Part shown: piece by piece, positions 28,138 through 36,605 of the stretch
How positions within the stretch are numbered: the first letter of the stretch is position 1
How the letters are laid out: every line of letters starts with the position of its first letter
Source: CAWFPR01 sp963817635
GTDB lineage: Bacteria > Acidobacteriota > Vicinamibacteria > Vicinamibacterales > 2-12-FULL-66-21
Direction: 5' to 3'
DNA length: 64,000 nucleotides
NCBI GenBank assembly: GCA_963817635.1
Contig: CAWFPR010000002.1
Location: forward strand, 62,001 to 126,000
Made by a program: the position numbers and the translations under genes
The notes under the pieces: model-generated
Databases searched by the model: none
What the model saw: the letters and a program-made list of their open reading frames with translations, nothing else
Told to the model about the DNA's origin: nothing

Positions 28138-29280
28138 ATGTTGGGGCTGTACATCCACGTCCCGTTCTGTGCCTCCATCTGCAACTACTGCAACTTCAAC
28201 CGCGGCCTGTTCGACGAAGGGTTGAAGCAACAATATGTTTCAGCGCTGGAGCGGGAGATCCGCGAGAGCGCCGAGGGACCCGTAGCGTCCGGCTTCAGCC
28301 GGACGTCCGTCGATACGATCTTCTTCGGCGGCGGCACACCGTCGCTCCTCGATCCGGACGAGGTCGCCCGCCTCATCACGGCCTGTCGCGACACGTTCGA
28401 TGTCACGCCCGGCGCCGAGATCACCCTCGAAACCAACCCTGAGACGTCGTCGGTCGAACGAATGCGCGGCTTCCGTGCGGCCGGTGTCAACCGTGTCAGC
28501 GTTGGCGTGCAGTCGTTCCGCCAGGTGGAACTCGAGCGCCTGGGCCGGATTCACACCGTCGATCGCGCCAGAACTGCCGTAGTGGAGGCTCGACAGGCCG
28601 GCATCGGCAACGTGAGTCTCGACCTGATGATGTGGCTCCCCCAGCAAACGCGCGCCGACTGGCAGGAAAGTGTCGAGGCGCTGATTGACGTCGGCCCGGA
28701 GCACGCCTCGTTGTACCTGCTGGAGCTGTACCCGAATGCGCCCCTGAAGGAGGACATGGCCCGGGCGGGCTGGTCGCTGGCCCCCGACGATGATGCGGCC
28801 GACATGTACCTCTGGAGCCTCGAGCGGCTCGACCACGCCGGGTACCGGCAATACGAGATTTCCAACGTGGCGCGCCCGGGCCTGGAGTCCCGCCACAACC
28901 TGAAATACTGGCAGGACGGCGAGTGGCTTGGGTTCGGCTGCGGTGCCCACTCGACGCGGGGGGGCCTCAGGTGGAAGAATGTGTCGGCGACCGCTGAGTA
29001 CGTCGAGCGGGTGAGGGCCGGAAAGCCGCTGGAGGCCGAACGGCGTCTGATGGGCCGGCAGGAACAGTTCGAGGACGCGCTGTTCACCGGGCTCCGGCTC
29101 ACCGAAGGCGTCGACCTCGACGCGGTCGGGGCCCGATATGGCCAGGATCCCTGGGCCCGGTACGGCGGGGCCCTGGAACCGTTCGTCCAGGAAGGCCTCC
29201 TGTGCCACGAACGACCCCGGCTTCGCCTGACCCGCAGGGGAATGCTGGTCGCCAATGAGATAATGCGGGTGTTCGTCTAG
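28138..29280 (+). CDS. hemW: Radical SAM heme chaperone HemW
   Basis: A 380-residue radical SAM protein. Cys11, Cys15 and Cys18 (CASICNYC) bind the 4Fe-4S cluster; FFGGGTPSLL, a family signature, is near 65, and the HemW-specific GFGCGAHS is in the middle. HemW delivers heme to respiratory enzymes; the older label is oxygen-independent coproporphyrinogen oxidase. Residues 49-58 (VASGFSRTSV) are encoded by a palindrome insertion. The start codon lies at the end of a heptamer array, and no normal Shine-Dalgarno sequence precedes it. Confidence 0.92.
   Translation: MLGLYIHVPFCASICNYCNFNRGLFDEGLKQQYVSALEREIRESAEGPVASGFSRTSVDTIFFGGGTPSLLDPDEVARLITACRDTFDVTPGAEITLETNPETSSVERMRGFRAAGVNRVSVGVQSFRQVELERLGRIHTVDRARTAVVEARQAGIGNVSLDLMMWLPQQTRADWQESVEALIDVGPEHASLYLLELYPNAPLKEDMARAGWSLAPDDDAADMYLWSLERLDHAGYRQYEISNVARPGLESRHNLKYWQDGEWLGFGCGAHSTRGGLRWKNVSATAEYVERVRAGKPLEAERRLMGRQEQFEDALFTGLRLTEGVDLDAVGARYGQDPWARYGGALEPFVQEGLLCHERPRLRLTRRGMLVANEIMRVFV
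28286..28305. repeat. Palindrome inserted inside hemW
   Basis: CGTCCGGCT-TC-AGCCGGACG is a perfect 9-bp inverted repeat with a TC centre. It is in frame and encodes ASGFSRT in a loop before FFGGGTPS that is normally shorter in HemW. Confidence 0.8.
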
Positions 29281-29330
29281 CAGGCCGCTGAAGAATGCCG
29301 GCCATCAGGATGGGTTTTTCAGCCGTCCTG
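29281..29330. repeat. Inverted repeat after hemW
   Basis: CAGGCCGCTGAAGAA at 29281 pairs imperfectly with TTTTTCAGCCGTCCTG at 29315, beginning on the base after the hemW stop. It could act as a terminator in either direction or be a mobile-element end; the T-run lies inside the stem. Confidence 0.65.
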
Positions 29331-29428
29331 CTGACGTCCTGACACTCCTGGCTAGGCATGCTGGCGGGGTGTACGGTAAAGTGTGCGCTCCGCTTTTGAA
29401 TTTGCTGTTCGATCAAGGAGGAGATTGA

Positions 29429-29911
29429 ATGCGTCGCCCCTTCGTGACTACCATGTTTGCCCTGGCGCTGGCGCTGGCCGCGTCCAATCTGTATGCGCAG
29501 GACCCCGCGGCTGCGCAGCAGCCGGCCACTCCCGAGCCGCCCAAGGTGTCGTTCAACAGCGACGCAGGCATCCTGCTCGTTCAGATCAAGCCCGATCAGA
29601 CGGCGGTCTTCGAGGAGATGATCGCGAAGCTGAAGGCGGGCCTCGCAACGACCGAGGATGCCACGCTCAAGCAGCAGGCAGCCGGATTCAAGGTCTACAA
29701 GGCCGCCGAGCCGTTCGGCGCCAACGCGTTGTATGTCGTCATGATCGAACCGACGACCCCCGGCGCGGAGTACGAGCTGTTCGCGATGCTGCAGAAAGTG
29801 ATGACGCCCGAGGAACTGCGAGCGCCCGAAATGGCGGACACGTGGAAGCGCTTCGCTGGCGCGTTCGCCGCCGGCCTCAGCAAGTTGAGCCTGACCAGGG
29901 TCGGCGGATAG
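29429..29911 (+). CDS. Secreted protein of unknown function
   Basis: A 160-residue exported protein with a signal peptide (MRRPFVTTMFALALALAASNLYAQ), a Pro/Ala linker and a mixed alpha/beta body (IKPDQTAVFEEMIAKLKAGL, LYVVMIEPTTPGAEYELFAM). It may be an ABM/EthD-like fold by its length and pattern, but I do not recognise the family. A strong Shine-Dalgarno, AAGGAGGAG at 29415-29423, fixes the start. It is convergent with the following gene, with one base between stops. Confidence 0.7.
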   Translation: MRRPFVTTMFALALALAASNLYAQDPAAAQQPATPEPPKVSFNSDAGILLVQIKPDQTAVFEEMIAKLKAGLATTEDATLKQQAAGFKVYKAAEPFGANALYVVMIEPTTPGAEYELFAMLQKVMTPEELRAPEMADTWKRFAGAFAAGLSKLSLTRVGG

Positions 29912-29912
29912 G

Positions 29913-30413
29913 TCAGAACTTCAGGTTCAGTCCCGCATAGAACCGCTGCACCTTCGGGTGCAGCGGTTCCCCCTTCAGATTGAACACGCGATAGTCCAGC
30001 CGCAGGCGCACAGGGCCGAGCAGCTTCATCTTCACCCCGCCGCCGACGTTCAGCCCCACGTTCGTTTCCGACACGAGGTTGACCGTCTCGCGATACCCGC
30101 CGCCCCCGGCCGTGCCGTAGAACTGCATCCCGCCGATCGGAATCGGCGTCTGCACCAGCCCGTTGAACATGAAGGTCCGCAGCGACGGCGCCAGCGTGGC
30201 GATGTCTTCCGTCGTGTGCGCGTATTCGAACTCGAACCCGACGATGATCAGCCCGGCCCCGACCGCAACCCCCCGCACGGACCGATTCGTCGGCGTGGGA
30301 TTGACGCCCAGGAACGCCGTGAGGTCGGCCGACGCGGTCGACGGGACGAGCAGCAACAGCAGGCAGCAGGCCGGGAGCAGCAGGCGGCGGGCGGCGGAGG
30401 TGCGGATACCCAT
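29913..30413 (-). CDS. Small outer-membrane beta-barrel-like protein
   Basis: A 166-residue protein with an N-terminal signal (MGIRTSAARRLLLPACCLLLLLVPSTASA), alternating glycine-rich beta strands (GLIIVGFEFEYAHT, GGGVKMKLLGPVRLRLDYRVF) and a final Phe (AGLNLKF), the sorting signature of outer-membrane barrels. Eight strands could be fitted, as in OmpW/OmpX-like proteins. Function is unknown. Its 5' side opens onto a GGCTTCAG array. Confidence 0.75.
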   Translation of the reverse strand: MGIRTSAARRLLLPACCLLLLLVPSTASADLTAFLGVNPTPTNRSVRGVAVGAGLIIVGFEFEYAHTTEDIATLAPSLRTFMFNGLVQTPIPIGGMQFYGTAGGGGYRETVNLVSETNVGLNVGGGVKMKLLGPVRLRLDYRVFNLKGEPLHPKVQRFYAGLNLKF

Positions 30414-30436
30414 ATGGAGAGCATAGCTGATCGAAG

Positions 30437-30675
30437 AGGCTCAGGGCTTCAGGCTTCGGGCTTCAGGGTGGCTTCAGGCTTCAGGCTTCGGGCTTGGGGG
30501 CTCAGGGGCTTGAGGCTTCAGGCTTCGGGCTCGAGGGCTCAGGGGCTTGAGGGCTTCAGGCTTCAGGCTTGGGGTGTCGCAGTTGCAGCGACCGCGCGCG
30601 GTTGCCCCGTCGAAGAAGGGAATCCCCCAAGCCCGAAGCCTGAAGCCGTGCCCCCTGAAGCCCTCGAGCCCCCGT
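30437..30675. repeat. GGCTTCA inverted arrays upstream of acyl-CoA dehydrogenase
   Basis: The left arm (30437-30575) has GGCTTCA, GGCTTCG and GGCTTGAG units in tandem. The right arm (about 30624-30675) is the reverse complement (CCCAAGCCCGAAGCCTGAAG). The centre is about 50 bases. This stretch holds no gene. Confidence 0.9.
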
Positions 30676-30690
30676 GATACATTTCCCGTG

Positions 30691-31834
30691 ATGGATTTCC
30701 GGATGAGCGACGATCAGGCGCTCCTGCGCCAGACCGTGCGCGAGTTTGCCGAGGCGGAGATCGGCCCCCACGTCATGGAGTGGGACGAGTCGCAGCATTT
30801 CCCGATGGAGCTGCTGCCGAAGCTCGCCGACCTCGGCCTGATGGGGATCCAGTTCCCCGAGGAGTACGGCGGCGCCGCGATGTCGTCGCTCGACTACTGC
30901 ATCTGTATCGAGGAGCTGGCGCGCGTCTGCCCGGCGATTTCCCTGTCGGTTGCCGCGCACAACGGGCTGTGCACGTCCCACATTTCGATGTTCGGGACCG
31001 ATGCGCAGAAGACCACCTACCTGCCGCGCCTGGTCCGTGGCGAGGTGCTCGGCGCGTGGGGCCTGACCGAGGCGAGCGCCGGGAGCGACGCGGCCGGCAT
31101 GCGCACCACCGCCGTGAAGCTAGCGGCAGGAGTGGGTGATCAACGGCTCCAAGAGCTTCATCACCCACGGCAAGATCGGCGGCGTCATGGTCGCCATTGC
31201 CGTGACCGATCGCACGAAGGGCCACCGGGGCATCTCCGCCTTCATCATCGAGCAGGGCACGAAGGGGATGAGCGCCGGCAAGAAAGAGAACAAGCTCGGG
31301 ATGCGCGCCAGCGACACGAGCGAGGTGGTCTTCCAGGACTGCCGCGTGCCGGCGGCGAATCTCCTCGGTGACGAAGGCCAGGGCTTCATCAACACGCTCC
31401 AGGTGCTCGACGCCGGCCGCATCGGGATCGCGGCGCTCGCGGTCGGCCTCGCGCAGGGCGCCTACGAGGCGGCCCTGAAGTACTCGAAGGAGCGCCGCCA
31501 GTTCGGCCAGCCGATTTCCGCGTTCCAGGCGATCCAGTGGAAGCTCGCCGACAACGCCACCCGGATCGAGGCGGCGCGCCTGCTCACCTACCGCGCGGCG
31601 TATCTCAAGGACCAGGGGCAGCGGACGACGCGCGAGTCGTCCATGGCGAAACTGTATGCGAGCGAGATCGCGGTCAAGGCGGCCGACGACTGCGTCCAGA
31701 TTCACGGCGGCTACGGCTTCGTGAAGGACTACCCCGCGGAGAAGTACTTCCGTGACGTCAAGCTCGTCACCATCGGCGAGGGCACGAGCGAGATTCAGCG
31801 CCTCGTGATCGCGCGGCAGCTCCTCGGGCAGTGA
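30691..31834 (+). CDS. Acyl-CoA dehydrogenase (frame break)
   Basis: A flavoprotein of about 380 residues that desaturates acyl-CoA at the alpha-beta position and passes electrons to ETF. Motifs: FPEEYGG, LTEASAGSDA (FAD/substrate), RIGIAALAVGLAQGA, IHGGYGFVKDYP and the region with the catalytic Glu (IGEGTSEIQR), which places it with short/medium-chain or butyryl types. A break near 31125 is repaired by deleting one base (AAGCAGCGG then GAGTGGGTG). It overlaps the meaB start (GTGA). The neighbours suggest branched-chain amino-acid or propionate metabolism. Confidence 0.92.
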
Positions 31835-32778
31835 CCGGCCGCCCCCTCTCGGACCGCGTGCTCGAGGGCGATCCGCGGGCCATCGCGCGCGCGATCTCGC
31901 TCATCGAAGACGAGTCGCCGTCGGGCGCCGAACTGATCCGCCGCATTTTCGTCCGGACCGGCCGCGCCTACCTGATTGGCGTCACCGGTCCGCCCGGCGC
32001 CGGGAAGAGCACGCTCGTCGATCGCATGACGGCCGAACTCCGCACGCGCGGGCTCACGGTCGGCATCGTGGCGGTCGATCCCACGAGCCCGTACAGCGGC
32101 GGGGCGATTCTCGGCGATCGCGTGCGCATGCAGTCCCACGCCGGCGACGCGGGCGTGTTCATCCGCAGCATGGCCACGCGCGGACATCTCGGCGGCCTCG
32201 CGCGCGCGACGAGCGAGGTCGCGCTGGTGCTCGACGCCGCCGGCAAGGACGTCGTCCTCATCGAGACCGTCGGCGTCGGCCAGGACGAAGTGGACATCGT
32301 CCGCACCGCCGACGTGTCGATCGTCACGATGGTCCCGGGGGCAGGCGACGAGGTGCAGGCGCTCAAGGCCGGCATCATGGAGATCGCCGACATCTTCGTC
32401 GTCAACAAGGCGGATCGGGAAGGTGCGGACCGCACCATCGGGACGATCGAGGCGATGCTCTCGCTCGGGCACTTCGCCGAAGGCCAGTGGCGCCCGCCGA
32501 TCCTCAAGACCGAGGCGACGACGGGCCGCGGCGTGCCGGAACTGATCGACACGATCGACCGCTTCCGCGCGAGTACAGCGGACGCGCAGGGCAGCCGCCG
32601 CCGCGCGCGCGCCGAGTGGCGCGTCCGCGAACTCATCGGCCAGCGCTTCCTCCAGCACGTCGAGCGGGACGTGCTCGACGCGGGGGAATTCGAGCGGACA
32701 CTCGACCGGATTGCCACACGGGAAATCGATCCGTATACGGCGGTGGACGAAATCTTCCGCCGCGCCGTACGTGACTAG
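31831..32778 (+). CDS. meaB: Methylmalonyl-CoA mutase-associated GTPase MeaB
   Basis: A G3E-family GTPase of 315 residues (LAO/AO transport ATPase in older annotation). P-loop GPPGAGKST is at 53-61, the base-switch regions DPTSPYSGGAILGDRVRM and IETVGVGQ are typical, and NKAD gives guanine specificity. MeaB protects and reactivates the B12-dependent methylmalonyl-CoA mutase. The GTG start at 31831 overlaps the dehydrogenase stop. The mutase is not in the window, but the epimerase is 86 bases downstream. Confidence 0.95.
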   Translation: MTGRPLSDRVLEGDPRAIARAISLIEDESPSGAELIRRIFVRTGRAYLIGVTGPPGAGKSTLVDRMTAELRTRGLTVGIVAVDPTSPYSGGAILGDRVRMQSHAGDAGVFIRSMATRGHLGGLARATSEVALVLDAAGKDVVLIETVGVGQDEVDIVRTADVSIVTMVPGAGDEVQALKAGIMEIADIFVVNKADREGADRTIGTIEAMLSLGHFAEGQWRPPILKTEATTGRGVPELIDTIDRFRASTADAQGSRRRARAEWRVRELIGQRFLQHVERDVLDAGEFERTLDRIATREIDPYTAVDEIFRRAVRD

Positions 32779-32812
32779 CGGACCGCGGAGAGCGGACCGC
32801 GGAGAGCGGGCC
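32776..32812 (+). repeat. GGACCGCGGAGAGC short array after meaB
   Basis: CGGACCGCGGAGAGC is repeated twice directly after the TAG stop. Related GAGAGCG units occur at 34400-34430 and 46089-46190. Confidence 0.75.
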
Positions 32813-32863
32813 CGCCGTCGCCCGACGATCCAGACGGCGCTTTGGCGGGCAGGGAGCGGAGAC

Positions 32864-33277
32864 ATGAAAGCCACCATCGACCACATCGGCATCGCGGTGA
32901 GCAGCCTGTCCGACTCGCTCGCCTTCTTTCGCGACGCGCTCGGCCTGGACCTGGACCATCCCGAGGACGTCGCGTCGCAGCACGTGCGGGCGCACTTCCT
33001 GTTCACGGCCGACGGGCCTGACGGCGCGAAGGTCGAACTGCTCGAGGGGACCGCGGACGACTCGCCCGTCGCGAAGTTCGTGGCCAAGCGCGGGGCCGGC
33101 ATGCACCACCTCGCGTTGCGCGTGGACGATATCGCGGCCGCGCTCGCCGAGCTGAAGGCGCGCGGCGTGCGCCTGATCGACGAGGTGCCGCGCCCCGGAG
33201 CCCACAACACACGGGTCGCCTTCGTCCACCCGTCGAGCACCCACGGAGTGCTGGTGGAACTGGTGCAGAAGCCGTGA
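32864..33277 (+). CDS. mce: Methylmalonyl-CoA epimerase
   Basis: A glyoxalase/VOC-fold enzyme of 137 residues that interconverts the (R) and (S) forms of methylmalonyl-CoA. Metal-ligand candidates are His7 (IDHIGIAV), His81/82 (MHHLALRV) and Glu132 (VLVELV). The family length is 130-150. ATG 32864 follows AGGGAGCGGAG. With MeaB this completes part of the propionyl-CoA to succinyl-CoA route. Its stop overlaps a small open frame. Confidence 0.93.
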   Translation: MKATIDHIGIAVSSLSDSLAFFRDALGLDLDHPEDVASQHVRAHFLFTADGPDGAKVELLEGTADDSPVAKFVAKRGAGMHHLALRVDDIAAALAELKARGVRLIDEVPRPGAHNTRVAFVHPSSTHGVLVELVQKP

Positions 33278-33363
33278 CGGTCTTCTTCGAGCACGATCCG
33301 GAGATTGCCGCCGGGTACATCCGGGAACGGGCGGGCAAGAAGTTCGTGGAGCCCGTGACATAA
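33274..33363 (+). CDS. Possible 29-residue small protein
   Basis: GTG 33274 overlaps the mce stop (GTGA) and reads MTVFFEHDPEIAAGYIRERAG plus nine more residues to TAA at 33361-33363. The tight coupling suggests translation, but length and lack of a known family make it uncertain. It may be a remnant of a longer gene. Confidence 0.3.
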   Translation: MTVFFEHDPEIAAGYIRERAGKKFVEPVT

Positions 33364-33379
33364 GTCGGCGCACGCGCAG

Positions 33380-33442
33380 AGAATGGTGAATAGAGAAATA
33401 AGAAAAATGGAAAATGGGAAGAAAATGGAAAATGGTAAAGCC
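33380..33442 (+). repeat. AAATGGA/AAATGGG array before mtnP
   Basis: GAATGGTGAATAGAG, then AAAAATGGAAAATGGG and AAAATGGAAAATGG units, same family as the arrays after dnaK and lysS. Confidence 0.8.
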
Positions 33443-33470
33443 TGAACGATTGGGGCGCGGATAGCGGCGT

Positions 33471-34340
33471 ATGTCAGAGATCACCATCGGGATCGTCGGC
33501 GGCAGCGGCCTCTATGACATGGAGGAGTTGACCGATCGGGAAGAGCGCCGGGTCGATACGCCGTTTGGCGAGCCCTCCGCGCCCTACGTCCTCGCGACCC
33601 TGCGGGGACGGCGCGTGGCCTTCCTCGCGCGTCACGGCGCGGGGCACCGGCTGCTCCCGTCGGAGCTGCCCTACCGCGCGAACATCTTCGGGTTCAAGGC
33701 GCTCGGGGTCGACTACATCCTGTCGGCGAGCGCGGTCGGCAGCCTGAAGGAGGAATACCGGCCGCTCGATCTCGTCATCCCGGACCAGTTCTTCGACCGC
33801 ACACGCGGGCGGATTTCGACGTTTTTCGGCGGCGGACTCGTCGCGCACGTCGGCTTCGCGCATCCCTTGTGCCCGCACCTGAGCGAGATCGCCTACCGCG
33901 CCGGGCTCGAGGCCGGCGCGACGATCCATCAGGGAGGCACCTACGTGTGCATGGAGGGGCCTCAGTTCTCGACGCTGGCCGAGTCCAACCTCTACCGATC
34001 CTGGGGCATGGACATCATCGGCATGACCAACCTGCAGGAAGCCAAGCTCGCGCGGGAAGCCGAGATCTGCTACGCGACGATTGCGCTCGTGACCGACTAC
34101 GACTGCTGGCACCCCGACCACGACCAGGTGACCGTAGAGATGATCGTCGCCAACCTGGTGCACAACGCCAGGACGGCGCAGCAGGTCCTGGCCGGCGCTG
34201 TCGGCCGGCTCCCATTCGAGCGCACCTGTGGGTGCGGCCGCGCCCTCGAGCACGCGATCATCACGCGGCCCGACGCCATTCCGCTCGACGTGAAGAGGAA
34301 GCTCGCGCCGATTGTCGGCAAGTACCTGCCGGCCGGCTGA
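33471..34340 (+). CDS. mtnP: S-methyl-5'-thioadenosine phosphorylase
   Basis: A PNP-family enzyme of 289 residues that cleaves methylthioadenosine to adenine and methylthioribose-1-phosphate. Motifs: IGIVGGSGLYDM, RHGAGHRLLPSELPYRAN, FDRTRGRISTFF, TYVCMEGPQFSTLAES and MTNLQEAKLARE, all typical of MTAP and distinct from purine nucleoside phosphorylase. Methylthioadenosine comes from polyamine and other SAM reactions. The gene is followed by a PfkB sugar or nucleoside kinase, so the pair may act in nucleoside salvage. Confidence 0.93.
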   Translation: MSEITIGIVGGSGLYDMEELTDREERRVDTPFGEPSAPYVLATLRGRRVAFLARHGAGHRLLPSELPYRANIFGFKALGVDYILSASAVGSLKEEYRPLDLVIPDQFFDRTRGRISTFFGGGLVAHVGFAHPLCPHLSEIAYRAGLEAGATIHQGGTYVCMEGPQFSTLAESNLYRSWGMDIIGMTNLQEAKLAREAEICYATIALVTDYDCWHPDHDQVTVEMIVANLVHNARTAQQVLAGAVGRLPFERTCGCGRALEHAIITRPDAIPLDVKRKLAPIVGKYLPAG

Positions 34341-34437
34341 TTCGTCAGGGTTTCGGGCGACGCCGGAAGGTGCGGAGAGTTGGGGGCGGGTTCCGGACAG
34401 CGGAGCCAGCGGAGAGCGGAGAGCGGACAGCATCAGT

Positions 34438-35376
34438 ATGAGCATCATCATCACCGGTTCGGTCGCCTACGACTACCTCATGTCATTTCCGGGGAAGTTC
34501 ACGGAACACTTCCTGCCCGAGCACATGGCGCGCGTCAGTCTCAGCTTCCTCGTTGACACCATGGACAAGCGGCGCGGCGGGTGCGCGCCCAATATCGCCT
34601 ACACGCTGGCGCTGCTCGGCGAACGCCCGCGCCTGATGGCGACGGCGGGGCAGGATTTCGAGGAGTATCGCCGCTGGCTCGACGCGGCTGGCGTCGATAC
34701 GTCCCTCGTGAAGGTCGTAGAAGGCAAGTTCACCGCGTCGTTCTTCTGCAGCACCGACCTCGACAGCAACCAGATCGCCTCGTTCTACACGGGCGCCATG
34801 GCGAACGCGTCGGAGCTCTCGTTCCGCACGGCCGGGGACTGCGGCCTCGCTATCATCTCTCCCAACGATCCGGCCGCCATGGTGCAGTATGCCGAGGAGT
34901 GCCGCGTGCTCGGGATTCCGTTCATCTGGGACCCTGGCCAGCAGTGCGCTCGCATGTCGGGGCAGGAGCTCAAGGACGGGATCACCGGAGCGGCGATCGT
35001 CATCTCGAACAGCTACGAGTTCGAGCTGATTCGGCAGAAGACCGGCTTCGACGAGGACAGCATGCTCGAGCAGTGCGGGGCGCTCGTGATCACGCGCGGC
35101 GAGGAGGGGTGTTCGATTGTCGAGGCGGATGGCCGCACTGACGTGCCCGCGGTCCCCCCGACCAGCCTCGTCGATCCGACGGGCGTGGGCGATGCGTTCC
35201 GCGGAGGCTTCCTGAAGGGCATGGCCGGCGGGGCGGACTACGCGGTCTGCGCCCGCCTGGGCACGGTGGCGGCGACCTACGCGCTGGAGCACCTGGGCGG
35301 CCAGAGCCATGCGTACACCTGGGAGGAGTTCCGAGACCGCTACGAGATGCATTTTGGCCGCGCCGCGGCGTTCTGA
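34438..35376 (+). CDS. PfkB-family carbohydrate/nucleoside kinase (adenosine kinase-like)
   Basis: A ribokinase-fold enzyme of 312 residues starting IIITGSVAYDYLMSF. The GG switch is seen in KRRGGCAPNIAYTLALLG, and the second PfkB signature DPTGVGDAFRGGF carries the catalytic Asp (near 251). The body resembles adenosine kinase-like PfkB proteins; substrate cannot be fixed. Position next to mtnP, which releases adenine and a sugar phosphate, favours nucleoside or methylthioribose-type salvage. The ATG at 34438 follows CAGCATCAGT with no clear ribosome site. Confidence 0.85.
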   Translation: MSIIITGSVAYDYLMSFPGKFTEHFLPEHMARVSLSFLVDTMDKRRGGCAPNIAYTLALLGERPRLMATAGQDFEEYRRWLDAAGVDTSLVKVVEGKFTASFFCSTDLDSNQIASFYTGAMANASELSFRTAGDCGLAIISPNDPAAMVQYAEECRVLGIPFIWDPGQQCARMSGQELKDGITGAAIVISNSYEFELIRQKTGFDEDSMLEQCGALVITRGEEGCSIVEADGRTDVPAVPPTSLVDPTGVGDAFRGGFLKGMAGGADYAVCARLGTVAATYALEHLGGQSHAYTWEEFRDRYEMHFGRAAAF

Positions 35377-35433
35377 CCGGCGCGTGCCGGGGCCGTCCAT
35401 TTCGGTGCCCCATTGAGCGCCCGGAGGGTGTAT

Positions 35434-35510
35434 GTTACGTAACTCGTCTCGATCCTGAGGCCGCCCTGGCCTTTCCGGCGCGTTTTCGACGGGACAAATC
35501 GGAACGCGCC
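35434..35510 (+). promoter_or_regulatory. Palindrome and leader hairpin before the VWFA gene
   Basis: GTTACGTAAC (35434-35443) is a perfect 10-base palindrome, an operator-like site. Further on GGCGCGTT (35477) and AACGCGCC (35503) form an 8-bp stem with an 18-base loop, 30 bases before the GTG start. No promoter is clear. Confidence 0.4.
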
Positions 35511-35539
35511 TTGCACATCGGTTCGGAGGGAGGAAAAGC

Positions 35540-36538
35540 GTGAGGTACCTCGCCGCCGGTTCCGCGCTCGTGCTCGCTCTCGCTGCATCTGCCGCCGCGC
35601 AGGAGGCCGTTCAGCCACCGCCTCCAGGGCAAACCCCGCAAACCCCTGTGTTCCGTGCCGGCGCGAGCCTTGTCGCGCTGAACGTCACGGTCACTGACGG
35701 CGACCGGTTCGTGCCCGGTCTCCACGAGGGCGATTTTGCGGTCTACGAGGACGGCGTGCAGCAGCAGGTGCAGTTCTTCGAGTCGAAGGCCGTGCCGATC
35801 GACCTGATTCTCCTGATCGACACCAGCTCGAGCATGCGCGACAAGATGGACGTCGTCCACGAGGCCGCGCTCGGGTTCCTCGAGACGCTTCGGGAAGGCG
35901 ACCGCGGCGCGGTCGTCGCCTTCAGCGATCGCGTCAATGTCATGCAGGCGCTGACCTCGGACCGCCAGGCGCTGGACGAGGCGGTCAATCGAACGGAGGC
36001 GCACGGATCGACAGCGCTCAACAACGCGCTCTACGTCGCCATGAAACAGTTCGGGCGGTCGGCGAAGCAGAGCGGCGACGTGCGCCGGCAGGCGATCGCG
36101 GTCCTCTCGGATGGCGACGATACCTCCAGCCTGATCACCTTCGACGACGTGCTGGCGATGGCGCGCAAGAGCGGCATCAACATCTACACCATTGCGCTCC
36201 AGTCGGAGTTCGCCGCCGCCCGGCGCCTGGCCGAGAACAGCCACCGGTACTTCTCGGAGTCCGACTACGCGATGCGGACGCTGGCCCGCGAGACCGGCGC
36301 CCAGTCCTTCTTCCCGGAGTTCGTGCAGGATCTGAAGGGCGTGTACGCGTCGATCGCCGACGAGCTGTCGAACCAGTATTCAATCGGGTACACTCCGAGC
36401 AATCCACGGCCGGACGGCCGCTTCCGCCGGATCGTGGTGCGGGTCGCCACGCATCCCGAATTCCGTCCACGCGCCCGCGCCGGCTACACCGCCGAAGCGA
36501 TCGCCACCGCAGCGTCGGCGGGGAATCCAAGAAGATAG
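35540..36538 (+). CDS. Secreted VWFA-domain protein (acidobacterial VWFA-related type)
   Basis: A 332-residue exported protein with a signal peptide (MRYLAAGSALVLALAASAAA), a short Ig-like region (FRAGASLVALNVTVTDGD), then a von Willebrand factor A domain with the metal-ion site DTSSS (94-98) and the downstream GSTALNNALY and LSDGDDTSS motifs. It ends with YSIGYTPSNPRPDGRFR, typical of the TIGR-type 'VWFA-related acidobacterial' family. GTG 35540 follows AGGGAGGAAAAGC, a good ribosome site. Likely an adhesive or binding protein; partner unknown. Confidence 0.88.
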   Translation: MRYLAAGSALVLALAASAAAQEAVQPPPPGQTPQTPVFRAGASLVALNVTVTDGDRFVPGLHEGDFAVYEDGVQQQVQFFESKAVPIDLILLIDTSSSMRDKMDVVHEAALGFLETLREGDRGAVVAFSDRVNVMQALTSDRQALDEAVNRTEAHGSTALNNALYVAMKQFGRSAKQSGDVRRQAIAVLSDGDDTSSLITFDDVLAMARKSGINIYTIALQSEFAAARRLAENSHRYFSESDYAMRTLARETGAQSFFPEFVQDLKGVYASIADELSNQYSIGYTPSNPRPDGRFRRIVVRVATHPEFRPRARAGYTAEAIATAASAGNPRR

Positions 36539-36605
36539 TCACGGAGGGCTCGCTTCGCTCGCCGAGTCAGTCGCGCGGGGGCCGGGGCATCGGTCTGCGG
36601 CTACA

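Noticed and set aside
29281..29330. Rho-independent terminator of hemW
   Set aside because: The T-run is part of the stem and the stem is imperfect; called only an inverted repeat.
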